DNA of 64,000 nt. Source: Kribbella italica (GTDB lineage Bacteria > Actinomycetota > Actinomycetes > Propionibacteriales > Kribbellaceae). A model generated the notes under the pieces. It made no database searches, had not been told where the DNA came from, and saw only the letters and a program-made list of their open reading frames with translations. Shown here piece by piece: positions 1 through 8,500 of the stretch (positions are counted from its first letter, which is position 1; each line of letters opens with the position of its first letter). The stretch covers positions 1,798,001 through 1,862,000 of the forward strand of contig NZ_JACHMY010000001.1 of NCBI RefSeq assembly GCF_014205135.1. The letters are read 5' to 3'. The translations under genes and the position numbers were made by a program.

Positions 1-652
1 GGCTGGTGACGTCGAGAATCGGGAGGCTCTGGGCGGCGTACACCGAGCCGTCGGCGCTGACCAGCTCCGCGTCGACGTCGGTGATCCACTGGAAGGTGCC
101 GTCGCGGCGGACGAGTCCGGCGGTGGTCGCGGTCGACCAGCGTTCGAGGTCGGCGGCGCCGGCCGGGCCGCCGATGTCCAGCTCGTCCAGCAGCGCTTGG
201 ACGCGGACGCTGTCGACGCGGGCGAAGTCCTGCGCCACCGCGAGCGTCGCCAGGACGGCGATGCCCGCGCACCAGTGGCTGGCGACCAGGATCGGAGCGG
301 CGGTCGGCCGCTGCGCGGCGGCGACGATCTCCGGCGACGTGTCGACGAGGGCGCTGGAGATGCTGAGGTACGGCACGCCATGGTCCTGCGCGTAGTGCAG
401 GCCGTTGTGGTGGGAGTCCCACAAGGCGGCGACGACGGCCGAGTAGGTGTGGCCGGCGGGCAGGCCGAGGCCACGGCTGCGCAGATCGATCGTCACGGCG
501 GTCGCGCCGCCGAGCTCGTCGGCGACCTTCTGGGCGCGGCCGAGGTCGCGGCCGGCGATGGTGATCGGCAGGTTCGGGTGCTGCCGGCGCAGCTGCCGCG
601 CGGTGTCGGATCCGGCCTGGCCGGTGCCGCCGAGGATGAGGACGGGGTGCAT
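1..652 (-). CDS. NAD(P)-binding saccharopine dehydrogenase-like protein (3' end outside window)
   Basis: The gene runs off the left edge, so only about 217 N-terminal residues are visible. It opens with a Rossmann-type dinucleotide-binding motif GGTGQAG (residues 8-14) after a short beta strand, followed by alternating alpha/beta segments. This pattern is typical of the saccharopine-dehydrogenase-like or NmrA-like NAD(P)-binding families. The substrate cannot be read from the sequence. The gene is divergent from the TetR-type gene at 701, and the 48-bp gap between them holds a tandem palindromic operator, so it is very likely the target of that regulator. The start at 652 is the first ATG before the Rossmann strand. 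Confidence 0.7.
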   Translation of the reverse strand, partial: MHPVLILGGTGQAGSDTARQLRRQHPNLPITIAGRDLGRAQKVADELGGATAVTIDLRSRGLGLPAGHTYSAVVAALWDSHHNGLHYAQDHGVPYLSISSALVDTSPEIVAAAQRPTAAPILVASHWCAGIAVLATLAVAQDFARVDSVRVQALLDELDIGGPAGAADLERWSTATTAGLVRRDGTFQWITDVDAELVSADGSVYAAQSLPILDVTS

Positions 653-664
653 GTGCGCTCCTTG

Positions 665-691
665 CTACATTTTGTAGGTTACATCTTGTAG
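665..691. promoter_or_regulatory. Tandem palindromic operator between divergent genes (probable TetR site)
   Basis: Two 13-bp dyads lie 14 bp apart. CTACA-TTT-TGTAG (665-677) is perfect and TTACA-TCT-TGTAG (679-691) has one arm mismatch. They fill the gap between the NAD(P)-binding gene (minus) and the TetR-type gene (plus) and overlap the latter's -10 box, as expected for autoregulation by a TetR-family dimer pair. Confidence 0.7.
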
Positions 692-694
692 GAT
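689..694 (+). promoter_or_regulatory. -10 box TAGGAT of a probable leaderless promoter
   Basis: TAGGAT ends 6 bases before the ATG at 701, which would place the transcription start at the start codon. No Shine-Dalgarno sequence precedes the ATG. The box overlaps the second operator half. Confidence 0.5.
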
Positions 695-700
695 AGGCAC

Positions 701-1243
701 ATGACAGTGCGGTTGAGCAAACAGGCCAGACGCGAGCAGCTGCTCGAGGCCGCGGTTACCGTGGTCCGGACGCGCGGCGCCGACGGGCTGACGCTGGTCA
801 CGCTGGCGGAGGCCGCCGGGGTGAGCCGGCCGATCGTCTACGACCACTTCGGGACCCGGGCGGGGTTGCTGATCGAGCTGTACCGGCGGCTGGACGAGCG
901 GCACAAGACCGCGATCGAGCGCGCCGTACGGGAGGCGGCGCCGGAGGTCGACGACATCGCGCGGGTGGTCAGCGCGGCGTACTTCGCGTGCGTCCGTGAG
1001 ATGCCGGAGCTGGCCGCGGTCTCGGCCGCGGTGAAGGGGACTCCGGAGATGGAGGCCGTCCAGCGGGAGCTGCTCGACGGGTACGTCGAGCTGATGGCGG
1101 CCGCGCTCGCGCCGTACTCGACGTTGGCGCCCGGCGCGTTGCGGCTGCGCTGCGTCGGCGTACTGGGAGCGGCCGAGGCGCTGGCTCGTGAGGACGGCGG
1201 TGAAGCTGCCCTGACCGCGCTGATCGTCGGTGGGATCCAGTGA
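701..1243 (+). CDS. TetR/AcrR family transcriptional regulator
   Basis: A 180-residue TetR-type repressor. The N-terminal helix-turn-helix spans roughly residues 8-55 (motif LAEAAGVSRPIVYDHFG) and a helical ligand-binding domain follows. Length is normal for the family. It is divergent from the NAD(P)-binding gene, with two palindromes in the gap, so it probably represses both promoters. The inducer cannot be predicted. The start is supported by a -10 box exactly 6 bases upstream (leaderless) and by the HTH beginning shortly after the N-terminus. Confidence 0.88.
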   Translation: MTVRLSKQARREQLLEAAVTVVRTRGADGLTLVTLAEAAGVSRPIVYDHFGTRAGLLIELYRRLDERHKTAIERAVREAAPEVDDIARVVSAAYFACVREMPELAAVSAAVKGTPEMEAVQRELLDGYVELMAAALAPYSTLAPGALRLRCVGVLGAAEALAREDGGEAALTALIVGGIQ

Positions 1244-1299
1244 GCGGTTGGTGAGCTGACTTCCGTAGGTTGGCCGGGACCGACTGACGGGAGAGATCG

Positions 1300-1770
1300 A
1301 TGTACCACCGGTTCGTGGCGGCGCAGGTCCGCAAGGCGTTCGCGGAGATCACCGCCGGCAACTGGGAGGCGATGGTGCGGGGGATGGCGCCGGAGTTCAC
1401 CTACCGGTTCTACGGCGATCACGCGTTGTCGGGGGAGCGGCACACGCACGACGCCTTGCGCGCGTGGTGGCGGCGGGCGTTCCGGTTGATGCCCGAGACC
1501 CGGTTCACGGTGAACGACGTGCTGGTCGCGGGGTGGCCGTGGAACACGCGGGTCGCGACGGCGGTCACCGTCGACGTCGGGCTGGTCGACGGTACGACGT
1601 ACCAGAACGTGGTGCATCAGTTCCTGCGGATGAGGTGGGGCAAGATCACCGAGGTCCGGACGCTGGAGGACACGGCGGTGCTGGAGCGGGCCCTCGACCG
1701 GCTGGCGGTGGCCGGGTACGAGGAGGCGCACGCGGCGCCGATCACCGACGGGGTTCCGGCCGGGCGCTGA
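1300..1770 (+). CDS. SnoaL-like / NTF2-fold protein
   Basis: A 156-residue protein of the SnoaL/NTF2-like cone-barrel superfamily. It has a helix-rich start (VRKAFAEITAGNWEAM), then the FTYRFYGDHALSGERH segment common in SnoaL-like polyketide cyclase-type proteins, then strands with an internal WPWNTRVA motif. Members are small-molecule cyclases, isomerases or ligand binders; the substrate is unknown. It lies 56 bp downstream of the TetR gene on the same strand and may be co-transcribed. A GGGAGAG ribosome-binding site precedes the ATG. Confidence 0.65.
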   Translation: MYHRFVAAQVRKAFAEITAGNWEAMVRGMAPEFTYRFYGDHALSGERHTHDALRAWWRRAFRLMPETRFTVNDVLVAGWPWNTRVATAVTVDVGLVDGTTYQNVVHQFLRMRWGKITEVRTLEDTAVLERALDRLAVAGYEEAHAAPITDGVPAGR

Positions 1771-1857
1771 CGGTGTGGCCGCGACCTCGGAGGGTTTGCG
1801 CGCCCGGCATAGTGTCGGGTCGGAACATCGTCACGGGGATGTGGTCTGGAGGAGTGA

Positions 1858-2673
1858 ATGGATCGGATCGCCGAGCTGATCGAGTCAGCTGAGGCGGAAG
1901 CGGTGTGGGGCTACGAGAGTTCGGCCTCACCTGCGGTGGCAGAGTCGCTAGGGCTCGCGGGCCGCCGGATCGGTGGTGGTGTCGTGCTGGCGGTGCCCGA
2001 CGACGTGACGAACTACTGGAGCAAGGCGCTCGGCTTCGGCTTCGGGGCGCCGGTGACGGTCGACCTGGTCGAGGAGATCATCGAGTTCTACCGCACCCAC
2101 GGCGTCCGGTTCGCGACGCTGCAGTTCGCGCCGTCGGTGCTGCCGCGCGACTGGGACGCGATCGTCGCGAAGACCGGTCTGACCGCCGGCGGGACCTGGC
2201 TGAAGCTGGCGCGGCTGGCTGGGCTGGTGGAGTCTGCCGACACCGACCTGAGGATCGGCGAGGTGCCGGTGGAGCAGGCCGACGAGTGGGCGACGACGTT
2301 GATGCGCGGTTTCGGGATGCCGACCGACAAGCTCGTCCCGATGATCTCGGCCGTGGTCGACCGTCCCGGCTTCACGCCGTACGGCGCCTGGGACGGCGAC
2401 ACGATGGTCGGCGCGGCCTCGCTGGCGATCCACGACCAGGTGGCGACGTTCGCGGGCGCGGCCGTGCTGCCGTCGTACCGGGGACGGGGTGCGCAGTCGG
2501 CGCTGCTCGCGGCCCGTGCGCGGCAGGCGTCGGCCGAAGGCGCGAAATGGTTGAGTGCGGAGACCGGCAAACCGGACGACGGCGAGCAGAACTCCTCGCT
2601 GAACAACATGCTCCGGACCGGCTTCGAGATCCGCTACGCCCGCCAGAACTGGATCTGGCGCGCCGAGGACTAG
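1858..2673 (+). CDS. GNAT family N-acetyltransferase
   Basis: A 271-residue two-part protein. Residues 1-125 look like a degenerate GNAT-type half. Residues 130-270 carry the recognisable acetyl-CoA fold, with the motif A stretch [20 protein letters not shown] near residue 200 matching the R/Q-x-x-G-x-G/A loop that binds the cofactor pyrophosphate. The acceptor is unknown. A strong GGAGG site precedes the ATG. Its TAG stop overlaps the stop codon of glpK on the other strand, so the two transcripts converge with no room for a terminator between them. Confidence 0.8.
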   Translation: MDRIAELIESAEAEAVWGYESSASPAVAESLGLAGRRIGGGVVLAVPDDVTNYWSKALGFGFGAPVTVDLVEEIIEFYRTHGVRFATLQFAPSVLPRDWDAIVAKTGLTAGGTWLKLARLAGLVESADTDLRIGEVPVEQADEWATTLMRGFGMPTDKLVPMISAVVDRPGFTPYGAWDGDTMVGAASLAIHDQVATFAGAAVLPSYRGRGAQSALLAARARQASAEGAKWLSAETGKPDDGEQNSSLNNMLRTGFEIRYARQNWIWRAED

Positions 2674-4190
2674 CTGTTGTCCTGCTGCTCGGGGCGGATC
2701 CAGCCGAAGGTGCGCTGGACCGCCGCCTGCCAGTTCGCGTACTCGGTGGCGCGCCGGTCCGGGTCCATGTCGGGCAGCCACTGGCCGGCGCGGTGCCAGT
2801 TGCTGCGCAGGCCTTCGAGGTCCGGCCAGTAGCCGACGGCCAGGCCCGCGGCGTACGCGGCACCGAGTGAGACCGTCTCGGTCACCATCGGCCGGACCAC
2901 CCGGACGTCGAGCAGGTCGGCGAGGAACTGCATCAGCAGGTTGTTCGCGGTCATCCCGCCGTCGACCTTGAGCGCCTTCAGCGCGATCCCGGAGTCGGCG
3001 TTCATCGCGTCGACGACCTCGAGGGTCTGGAAGCCGGTCGCCTCCAGGACAGCCCGGGCGAGATGGCCTTTGGTGATGTACGACGTCAGCCCGGCGATCA
3101 CGCCGCGCGCCTCGCTGCGCCAGTGCGGCGCGAACAGGCCGGAGAACGCGGGCACGATGTACGCGCCACCGTTGTCCTCGACGGTCCGGGCCAGCGTCTC
3201 GATCTCGGCGGCGGTGTGGATCAGGCCGAGCCCGTCGCGAAACCACTGCACCAGCGAACCGGTGACGGCCATCGAGCCTTCCAGCGCGTACGCCGCCGGC
3301 TGGTCGCCGATCTGGTACGCGACGGTGGTCAGCATGCCGTGGGTCGACCGGACGATCTCCTTGCCGGTGTTCAGCAGCAGGAACGACCCGGTGCCGTACG
3401 TGCACTTCGCCTCACCCGGGCTGAAGCAGGTCTGGCCGAACAGCGCGGCCTGCTGGTCGCCGAGAGCGGCGCCGATCCGTACGCCGGGGAGCACGGCGGT
3501 CGCCGTACCGAAGACGCCGGAGGACGGACGGATCTCGGGGAGGACCGACCGCGGTACGTTGAACGCGTCGAGGAGTTGGTCGTCCCACTCGAGGGTCTCG
3601 ATGTTCATCAGCATCGTGCGGCTGGCGTTGGTGACGTCGGTGACGTGCAGGCCGCCTTCCGGCCCGCCGGTGAAGTTCCAGATCAGCCAGGACTCCATCG
3701 TGCCGAACAGGACGTCGCCGGCGACGGCGCGGGCGCGCAGGCCGGGGGTGTGGTCGAGCATCCAGCGCAGGCGGGGCGCGGAGAAGTAGGTGGTGAGAGG
3801 GAGACCGCAGAGGTCGACGAAGCGGTCCGGGCCTTCGTCGCCGGCCAGCTCGGTGATCAGGCGGCTGGTACGGGTGTCCTGCCAGACGACGGCGTGACCG
3901 ATCGGCTGACCGGTCCGGCGGTCCCAGAGCAGGCTGGTCTCGCGCTGGTTGGTGATGCCGATGGCAACGATCTGGGACGGTGCCGCGCCGATCTGCCGGA
4001 CGGCGGCGGGGACGACGCGGGTGACGTTGCGCCAGATCTCGGCGGCGTCGTGCTCGACCCAGCCGGGCTTGGGGAAGTACTGCTTGTGCTCGCGCTGGGC
4101 GACCGAGACGAGCCGGCCGCGACGGTCGAAGAGGATGCAGCGCGTGGAGTTGGTGCCCTGGTCGACGGCCGCGACGTACTGCTCAGCCAT
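2670..4190 (-). CDS. glpK: Glycerol kinase
   Basis: This FGGY-family kinase phosphorylates glycerol to glycerol-3-phosphate with ATP in the cytoplasm. Diagnostic segments are [13 protein letters not shown] at the N-terminus, the NQRET substrate loop, WQDTRTS, the catalytic aspartate in [13 protein letters not shown], and the C-terminal ATP-site region VDGGMTANN. At 506 residues it is the usual length. The upstream iclR-type gene overlaps its start codon (TGATG), so the two are translationally coupled. No glpF or glpD is adjacent, unlike the Streptomyces gyl operon. Confidence 0.96.
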   Translation of the reverse strand: MAEQYVAAVDQGTNSTRCILFDRRGRLVSVAQREHKQYFPKPGWVEHDAAEIWRNVTRVVPAAVRQIGAAPSQIVAIGITNQRETSLLWDRRTGQPIGHAVVWQDTRTSRLITELAGDEGPDRFVDLCGLPLTTYFSAPRLRWMLDHTPGLRARAVAGDVLFGTMESWLIWNFTGGPEGGLHVTDVTNASRTMLMNIETLEWDDQLLDAFNVPRSVLPEIRPSSGVFGTATAVLPGVRIGAALGDQQAALFGQTCFSPGEAKCTYGTGSFLLLNTGKEIVRSTHGMLTTVAYQIGDQPAAYALEGSMAVTGSLVQWFRDGLGLIHTAAEIETLARTVEDNGGAYIVPAFSGLFAPHWRSEARGVIAGLTSYITKGHLARAVLEATGFQTLEVVDAMNADSGIALKALKVDGGMTANNLLMQFLADLLDVRVVRPMVTETVSLGAAYAAGLAVGYWPDLEGLRSNWHRAGQWLPDMDPDRRATEYANWQAAVQRTFGWIRPEQQDNS

Positions 4191-4948
4191 CAGCCGTCGT
4201 CTCGGAGGTCGCGGCCGATGGCCTCGGCGGTGGCGCGCACCATGGTGACCAGGTCGGTGCGGTGGCGCAGGCGGGTGTCGCAGATCCGCTCGATCCGGCC
4301 GGTGAGGCCGACGGCGCCGACGACGAGACCGCCCAGGCCGCGGATCGGCGCGGCGATGCCGGCCAGTTCGACGGTGTGCTCCTCGAACTCACCGGCCCAG
4401 CCCTTGGCCCGTACGGCGGCCAGTTCGTCGGCCAGCCGGGCGGGCTCGAGGATCGTCCGGGTGGTGAAGGCTTCCAGGGTCTTCGGCTTGGCGGCGCCGC
4501 TGGTGTCGAAGGCGAGCACCGCCTTGCCGAGGGCGGTCGCGTGCGGCGGTAGCGTCGTACCGACGTCCAGGTCCTGGTCGCTGTCGTCGGGCCGGAAGAC
4601 GTGGTGCACGACGACCACCTTGCCCTCGACGAGCCGCCCGACCCGGACCACCTCGCCGCTGCGGGAGGCCAGCGAGTCGGCCCAGTTGATCGCGCGGCTG
4701 CGCAGCTCGTTCGGATCGAGGTAGGTCTCGCCGAGCCGTCCGAAGGCGTCGCTCAGGCGGTAGTGCGCGCCGGACCGGTCCTGCTCGACGAAGCCGACCT
4801 GGTGCAGCGTACGGACGATCCCGTGCACGGTCGCCTTCGCCAGCCCGAGCGCGTTGCCGAGATCCGCGACGCCCAGGCCGTTCGGGGCAGCGGCGAGCAG
4901 GCGCAGCACTGCGGCAGCACGCTCGATCGACTGGACGCTGCCCGGCAC
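4190..4948 (-). CDS. IclR family transcriptional regulator, probably of glycerol kinase
   Basis: A 252-residue IclR-type regulator. The winged helix-turn-helix spans about residues 5-65 ([19 protein letters not shown]) and the IclR effector domain, with the conserved ALGKAVLA segment, follows. Its stop shares a base with the glpK start (TGATG). The analogous GylR/IclR proteins of Streptomyces control glycerol operons, so control of glpK is the obvious inference. The GTG start is supported by a -10 box TAGCCT exactly 6 bases upstream and no Shine-Dalgarno sequence, which suggests a leaderless mRNA. Confidence 0.9.
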   Translation of the reverse strand: MPGSVQSIERAAAVLRLLAAAPNGLGVADLGNALGLAKATVHGIVRTLHQVGFVEQDRSGAHYRLSDAFGRLGETYLDPNELRSRAINWADSLASRSGEVVRVGRLVEGKVVVVHHVFRPDDSDQDLDVGTTLPPHATALGKAVLAFDTSGAAKPKTLEAFTTRTILEPARLADELAAVRAKGWAGEFEEHTVELAGIAAPIRGLGGLVVGAVGLTGRIERICDTRLRHRTDLVTMVRATAEAIGRDLRDDG

Positions 4949-4954
4949 ACCGGC

Positions 4955-4960
4955 AGGCTA
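4955..4960 (-). promoter_or_regulatory. -10 box TAGCCT, leaderless promoter of the iclR-glpK operon
   Basis: On the minus strand TAGCCT is followed by 6 bases and then the GTG at 4948. This spacing puts the transcription start on the start codon. Confidence 0.5.
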
Positions 4961-4994
4961 CCGGTGAACAACGCTCAGCGGAGCAGTTCGGCTA

Positions 4995-7499
4995 CTACTC
5001 GGTCGCGATCGCTTGCAGGACGTCGAGCCGCGCTGCACGGCGTGACGGCCAGATCGCAGCCAGTACGCCGACAACCGCCGCGACCACGACGGCCGCGACG
5101 AGCTGCAGCACCGGTACGTCGAGCACGCCGAGCCCGTCGTCCGCCATCACGTGCTGCACCGCGGCCCCGGCGAACCCACCGACCAGCAGGCCGAGGACCG
5201 CGCCGAACAACGCGATCGCGACCGCCTCCACCTGCAGCATCCGCCGGACCTGCGGCCGGTCCATCCCGATCGCGCGCAGCAGCCCGAGCTCGCGGGTCCG
5301 CTCGACGACGCCGAGGGCGAGCGTGTTGACCACCCCGAGCAGCGCGATCAGGACGGCGAACCCGAGCAGCGCGCCGACGATGCCGAGGATCCCGTTGATC
5401 GGGGCACGCTCGGCCGCGGCGTACGCCTGCTGGTCGCGGACCGCGACCGAGGGGTAGTCCTGGATCGCCCGGGCGACCGCCGGCCCGACGGTCGCCGGAT
5501 CGGTGCCGTCGGCAACTTCGAGGTAGAGCGTGGCGTCGATCTCGCCGCCTCCGAGCTCGGTGAACTTCGGCAGGCTGGTGAGGACGGCGTCGACCTGGTG
5601 GTTCGGCGCGATGACCGCGCCGACGGTCAGCTGGTGCTTGCCGGTGCTCGTGGTGAGGGTGAACGTCTCGCCGACCGCGAGCTCGAGCTGGTTCGCGAGG
5701 TTGCGGGGGAGCACGACCTGACCCTGCGCGAGGCTTTCGAGCGATCCGGCGGTGGCAGTGGCCGTGATCGGGCCGTCGAGGGTGCCGTCGGAGACGCCGG
5801 CGACGGTGACCGGGCGGTCGTCGACCTCGCCGGCCGACTGGCGGACGCGGTGCACGCCGGAGATGCCCTGCACCGTGGCGAGCTGGTCGCCGACCGCCGT
5901 ACTGAACGGGCGGTCGCTGGTGACGACCAGCTCGGACGTCCCGATCGCGTCGGCGATGCCCTGGTCGACCGAGGCCTTGGCCGACGAGGCGATCACGAAG
6001 AGCCCGCTGACCAGGGCGAGCGAGATCATCAACGCCGACGCCGTGGCCGCCGTACGGCGGGGGTTGCGCTCCGCGTTGCGGCGGCCGAGCACGACGGCGG
6101 CCCGGCGGCCGAGCGGGAGCATCAGCCCGCGCACGGCGTACCGGCTGATCAGGGGGAGCGTCATGACCAGGCCGAGCAGCACCAGGGCGGTGGTGAGGCC
6201 GACCAGGACCGCGCCCGGCAGGCCGTCGGCCGTGAGCGAGATCAGGAGCAGGAGGACTGCCATCAGCAGCAGGAAGCCGCCGATGACGACCCGGACGACC
6301 AGGCTGCGCTCCGGGATCGTCGGGTCGGCGCGCAGAGCGACCACCGGCGAGAGCTTGCCCGCTCTCCGCGCAGCGGGGTAGGCCGCGGCGGTGGTGATGC
6401 CCACGCCGAGGAGGTACGACGCGATGATCGTCGCGGGGCTGACCTGGAGCGCCGCCGACGGGATCGCCAGGTCGAGGCGTTGGTACAGGTACTGGATGGC
6501 GCCTGCGCCCCCCACTCCGAGCAGGAGTCCCAGTGTCGAGCCAATGACGCCGATCACGAGGGCCTCGGCGAGGACCGTGCCGGTGACCTGGCCGCCGGAG
6601 GCGCCGACGGCGCGGAGGAGGGCGAGTTCGCGGCTGCGCTGGGCGACGACCATCGCGAAGGTGTTGACGATCAGGAACGTGCTGACGAACAGGGCCAGAC
6701 CGGCGAACAGCAGCAGTGCCGCGGTAAGGCCGCCGAAGGTGTCGTCCAGGGCGCTTTCGCCGTCGGCCGTGACCTCGGCCGCGGTGCGGACCTCGACGGT
6801 GTCGCCAATGGTTGTCCGGATCGTGCTGCTGACGGCGTCGGGATTCTGGCCGGGCTGCAGCGCGACGCCGATCGAGGTCCAGCCGGGCTTACCGAGGAGC
6901 AGGAGCTGGGCGGTCGCGCTGTCGAAGGCGACGAGAGGTGCGCCGGCCGACGTGCCGGACAGGCCGGGGGTGGTGAGACCGGTCAGCGTGGCCGTGACGG
7001 CGCGGGCGGGGGTGACGACCTTGACCTTCTGGCCGACCTCGAAGCCCTCGCGGTCGGCGGTGTTGCGGTCGAGGGTGAGCTGCTCGGTGCCCCACGGCTG
7101 GGTGCCCTGGAGGAGCTTGAACGGCGCGGTCCGCTCGTCGTGCGGCCAGCTCGTCCCGAAGGTCGCCAGGCTGTAGGTGTCGATCGGTTGGCCGTCCTTG
7201 GCCAGGATCTCGACGTCGGGCACCAGCAGTTGGGCGTCGGCCGCAGCGACCCCTGGTACGGCGGCGATGCGGTCGGCGATCTCGATCGAGAGGGTCGGCG
7301 TACCGGCGGACAGCGGGGAGGCCGGGGTGACGGTGAGGTCGGCGGTGGCGCCGGCGAAGTTCTTCTTCAGGGCGGCGGAGAGGGTGTCGCTGAAGACCAT
7401 CGCGCCGCTGACGAAACCGATGCCGAGCAGGACGGCGACCGTGCACAGGACGAACCGCAGCCGGTGCGCGAGCACCGACCGGAGGCCGAGCTTGAGCAT
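4995..7499 (-). CDS. ABC transporter permease, FtsX/MacB type with two FtsX domains
   Basis: An 834-residue membrane permease. A single N-terminal membrane helix (residues about 15-38) is followed by a large extracytoplasmic MacB-like region. The first FtsX domain is at about 255-375 (RSRELALLRAVGAS), further helices lie near 400-450, a second extracytoplasmic domain follows, and the C-terminal FtsX domain is at about 705-830 (RTRELGLLRAIGM). This duplicated layout is typical of actinobacterial lipid or antimicrobial-peptide exporters. Its ATG overlaps the stop of the ATPase gene (TGATG), so the pair forms one operon. The substrate is unknown. Confidence 0.9.
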   Translation of the reverse strand: MLKLGLRSVLAHRLRFVLCTVAVLLGIGFVSGAMVFSDTLSAALKKNFAGATADLTVTPASPLSAGTPTLSIEIADRIAAVPGVAAADAQLLVPDVEILAKDGQPIDTYSLATFGTSWPHDERTAPFKLLQGTQPWGTEQLTLDRNTADREGFEVGQKVKVVTPARAVTATLTGLTTPGLSGTSAGAPLVAFDSATAQLLLLGKPGWTSIGVALQPGQNPDAVSSTIRTTIGDTVEVRTAAEVTADGESALDDTFGGLTAALLLFAGLALFVSTFLIVNTFAMVVAQRSRELALLRAVGASGGQVTGTVLAEALVIGVIGSTLGLLLGVGGAGAIQYLYQRLDLAIPSAALQVSPATIIASYLLGVGITTAAAYPAARRAGKLSPVVALRADPTIPERSLVVRVVIGGFLLLMAVLLLLISLTADGLPGAVLVGLTTALVLLGLVMTLPLISRYAVRGLMLPLGRRAAVVLGRRNAERNPRRTAATASALMISLALVSGLFVIASSAKASVDQGIADAIGTSELVVTSDRPFSTAVGDQLATVQGISGVHRVRQSAGEVDDRPVTVAGVSDGTLDGPITATATAGSLESLAQGQVVLPRNLANQLELAVGETFTLTTSTGKHQLTVGAVIAPNHQVDAVLTSLPKFTELGGGEIDATLYLEVADGTDPATVGPAVARAIQDYPSVAVRDQQAYAAAERAPINGILGIVGALLGFAVLIALLGVVNTLALGVVERTRELGLLRAIGMDRPQVRRMLQVEAVAIALFGAVLGLLVGGFAGAAVQHVMADDGLGVLDVPVLQLVAAVVVAAVVGVLAAIWPSRRAARLDVLQAIATE

Positions 7500-8332
7500 C
7501 AGCCGGCCTGCGCCTGGGGGTCTGGGGTGGTGCCGTCGCTCGCCTGGCTCGGCCTGCCTGCGCTCGCGGTCGCCTGGGCGGTGCCGGGGGTTTCCAGGCG
7601 TTTCATCGTGTCGAGGACGGACTCGGCGGTCGGGTCGACGAGCTCCTCGCGCAGCCGGCCGTCGGCCAGGAACAGCACGCGGTCGGCGTACGCGGCGGCG
7701 GTCGGGTCGTGCGTCACCATCACCACGGTCTGGCCGAACTCACGGACCGAGCGGTGCAGGAACGCGAGGACGTCGGCCGAGGCGCGGGAGTCGAGGTTGC
7801 CGGTCGGTTCGTCGGCGAAGACCACGTGCGGGCGGGAAGCCAGCGCACGGGCACAGGCGACGCGCTGCTGCTGCCCGCCGGACAGCTCACTGGGCTTGTG
7901 GTGCAGGCGGTCCTTCAGCCCGACCGTCTCGACGATCAGGTCGAGCCAGGCCTGGTCCGGCTTGCGGTTGGCCAGGGTGAGCGGGAGCGTGATGTTCTCG
8001 AGCGCGGTCAGCGTCGGGACCAGGTTGAACGCCTGAAAGACGAACCCGACGCGGTCTCTCCTGAGGTGGGTGAGGGCCTTCTCGGTGAGCCTGGTCAGGT
8101 CGACGTCACCCAGGAAGACCTGCCCGCTGGTCGGCCGATCGAGCCCCGCCAGGCAGTGCAGGAGCGTGGACTTGCCCGACCCCGACGGTCCCATGATCGC
8201 GGTGAACCGGCCCTGCCCGAACTGCACGCTGACGTCGGCCAGCGCGTCGATCCGGGTCTCACCGGCGCCGTAGCTCCTGCCGAGCCCGAAGGTGGCGATC
8301 GCAACGGCCGGCTGAACGGGTTCCGCGGTCAT
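7499..8332 (-). CDS. ABC transporter ATP-binding protein (MacB/LolD type)
   Basis: A 277-residue ATPase partner of the adjacent permease. It has Walker A GPSGSGKST (about residue 48), Q-loop FQAFNLVPTLT, signature LSGGQQQR, Walker B VVFADEPTGNLDS and the switch histidine in VTHD. The C-terminal 25 residues are a Thr/Ala/Gln-rich tail outside the fold. The ATG has no Shine-Dalgarno sequence but sits 6 bases after a TAGCGT -10 box, suggesting a leaderless transcript covering both transporter genes. Confidence 0.93.
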   Translation of the reverse strand: MTAEPVQPAVAIATFGLGRSYGAGETRIDALADVSVQFGQGRFTAIMGPSGSGKSTLLHCLAGLDRPTSGQVFLGDVDLTRLTEKALTHLRRDRVGFVFQAFNLVPTLTALENITLPLTLANRKPDQAWLDLIVETVGLKDRLHHKPSELSGGQQQRVACARALASRPHVVFADEPTGNLDSRASADVLAFLHRSVREFGQTVVMVTHDPTAAAYADRVLFLADGRLREELVDPTAESVLDTMKRLETPGTAQATASAGRPSQASDGTTPDPQAQAG

Positions 8333-8338
8333 GGGGGA

Positions 8339-8344
8339 ACGCTA
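8339..8344 (-). promoter_or_regulatory. -10 box TAGCGT, leaderless promoter of the ABC exporter operon
   Basis: The minus strand reads TAGCGT, six bases, then the ATG at 8332. The spacing is the same as at the other leaderless candidates in the window. Confidence 0.5.
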
Positions 8345-8447
8345 ACGTGCGAAGGTTCCTCGGCACCGGACAACCCCGGCCCGGCGCACCCGCCCTCGTG
8401 CGGGCCCCGCGGGCGCGCACCTCGGCGTACCGCCTTCTTCCCCCCCA

Positions 8448-8488
8448 CCCAGCGCGCCCCGCACTCGGAGAGTGCGGGGCGCGCTGGG
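8448..8488 (-). terminator. 19-bp perfect hairpin after rnj
   Basis: Bases 8448-8466 and 8470-8488 are perfect inverted repeats around a 3-base loop, lying just after the rnj stop. There is no clear U-run, as is usual for actinobacterial intrinsic terminators. Symmetry would let it act in both directions. Confidence 0.75.
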
Positions 8489-8500
8489 ACGTTCTTCCGA

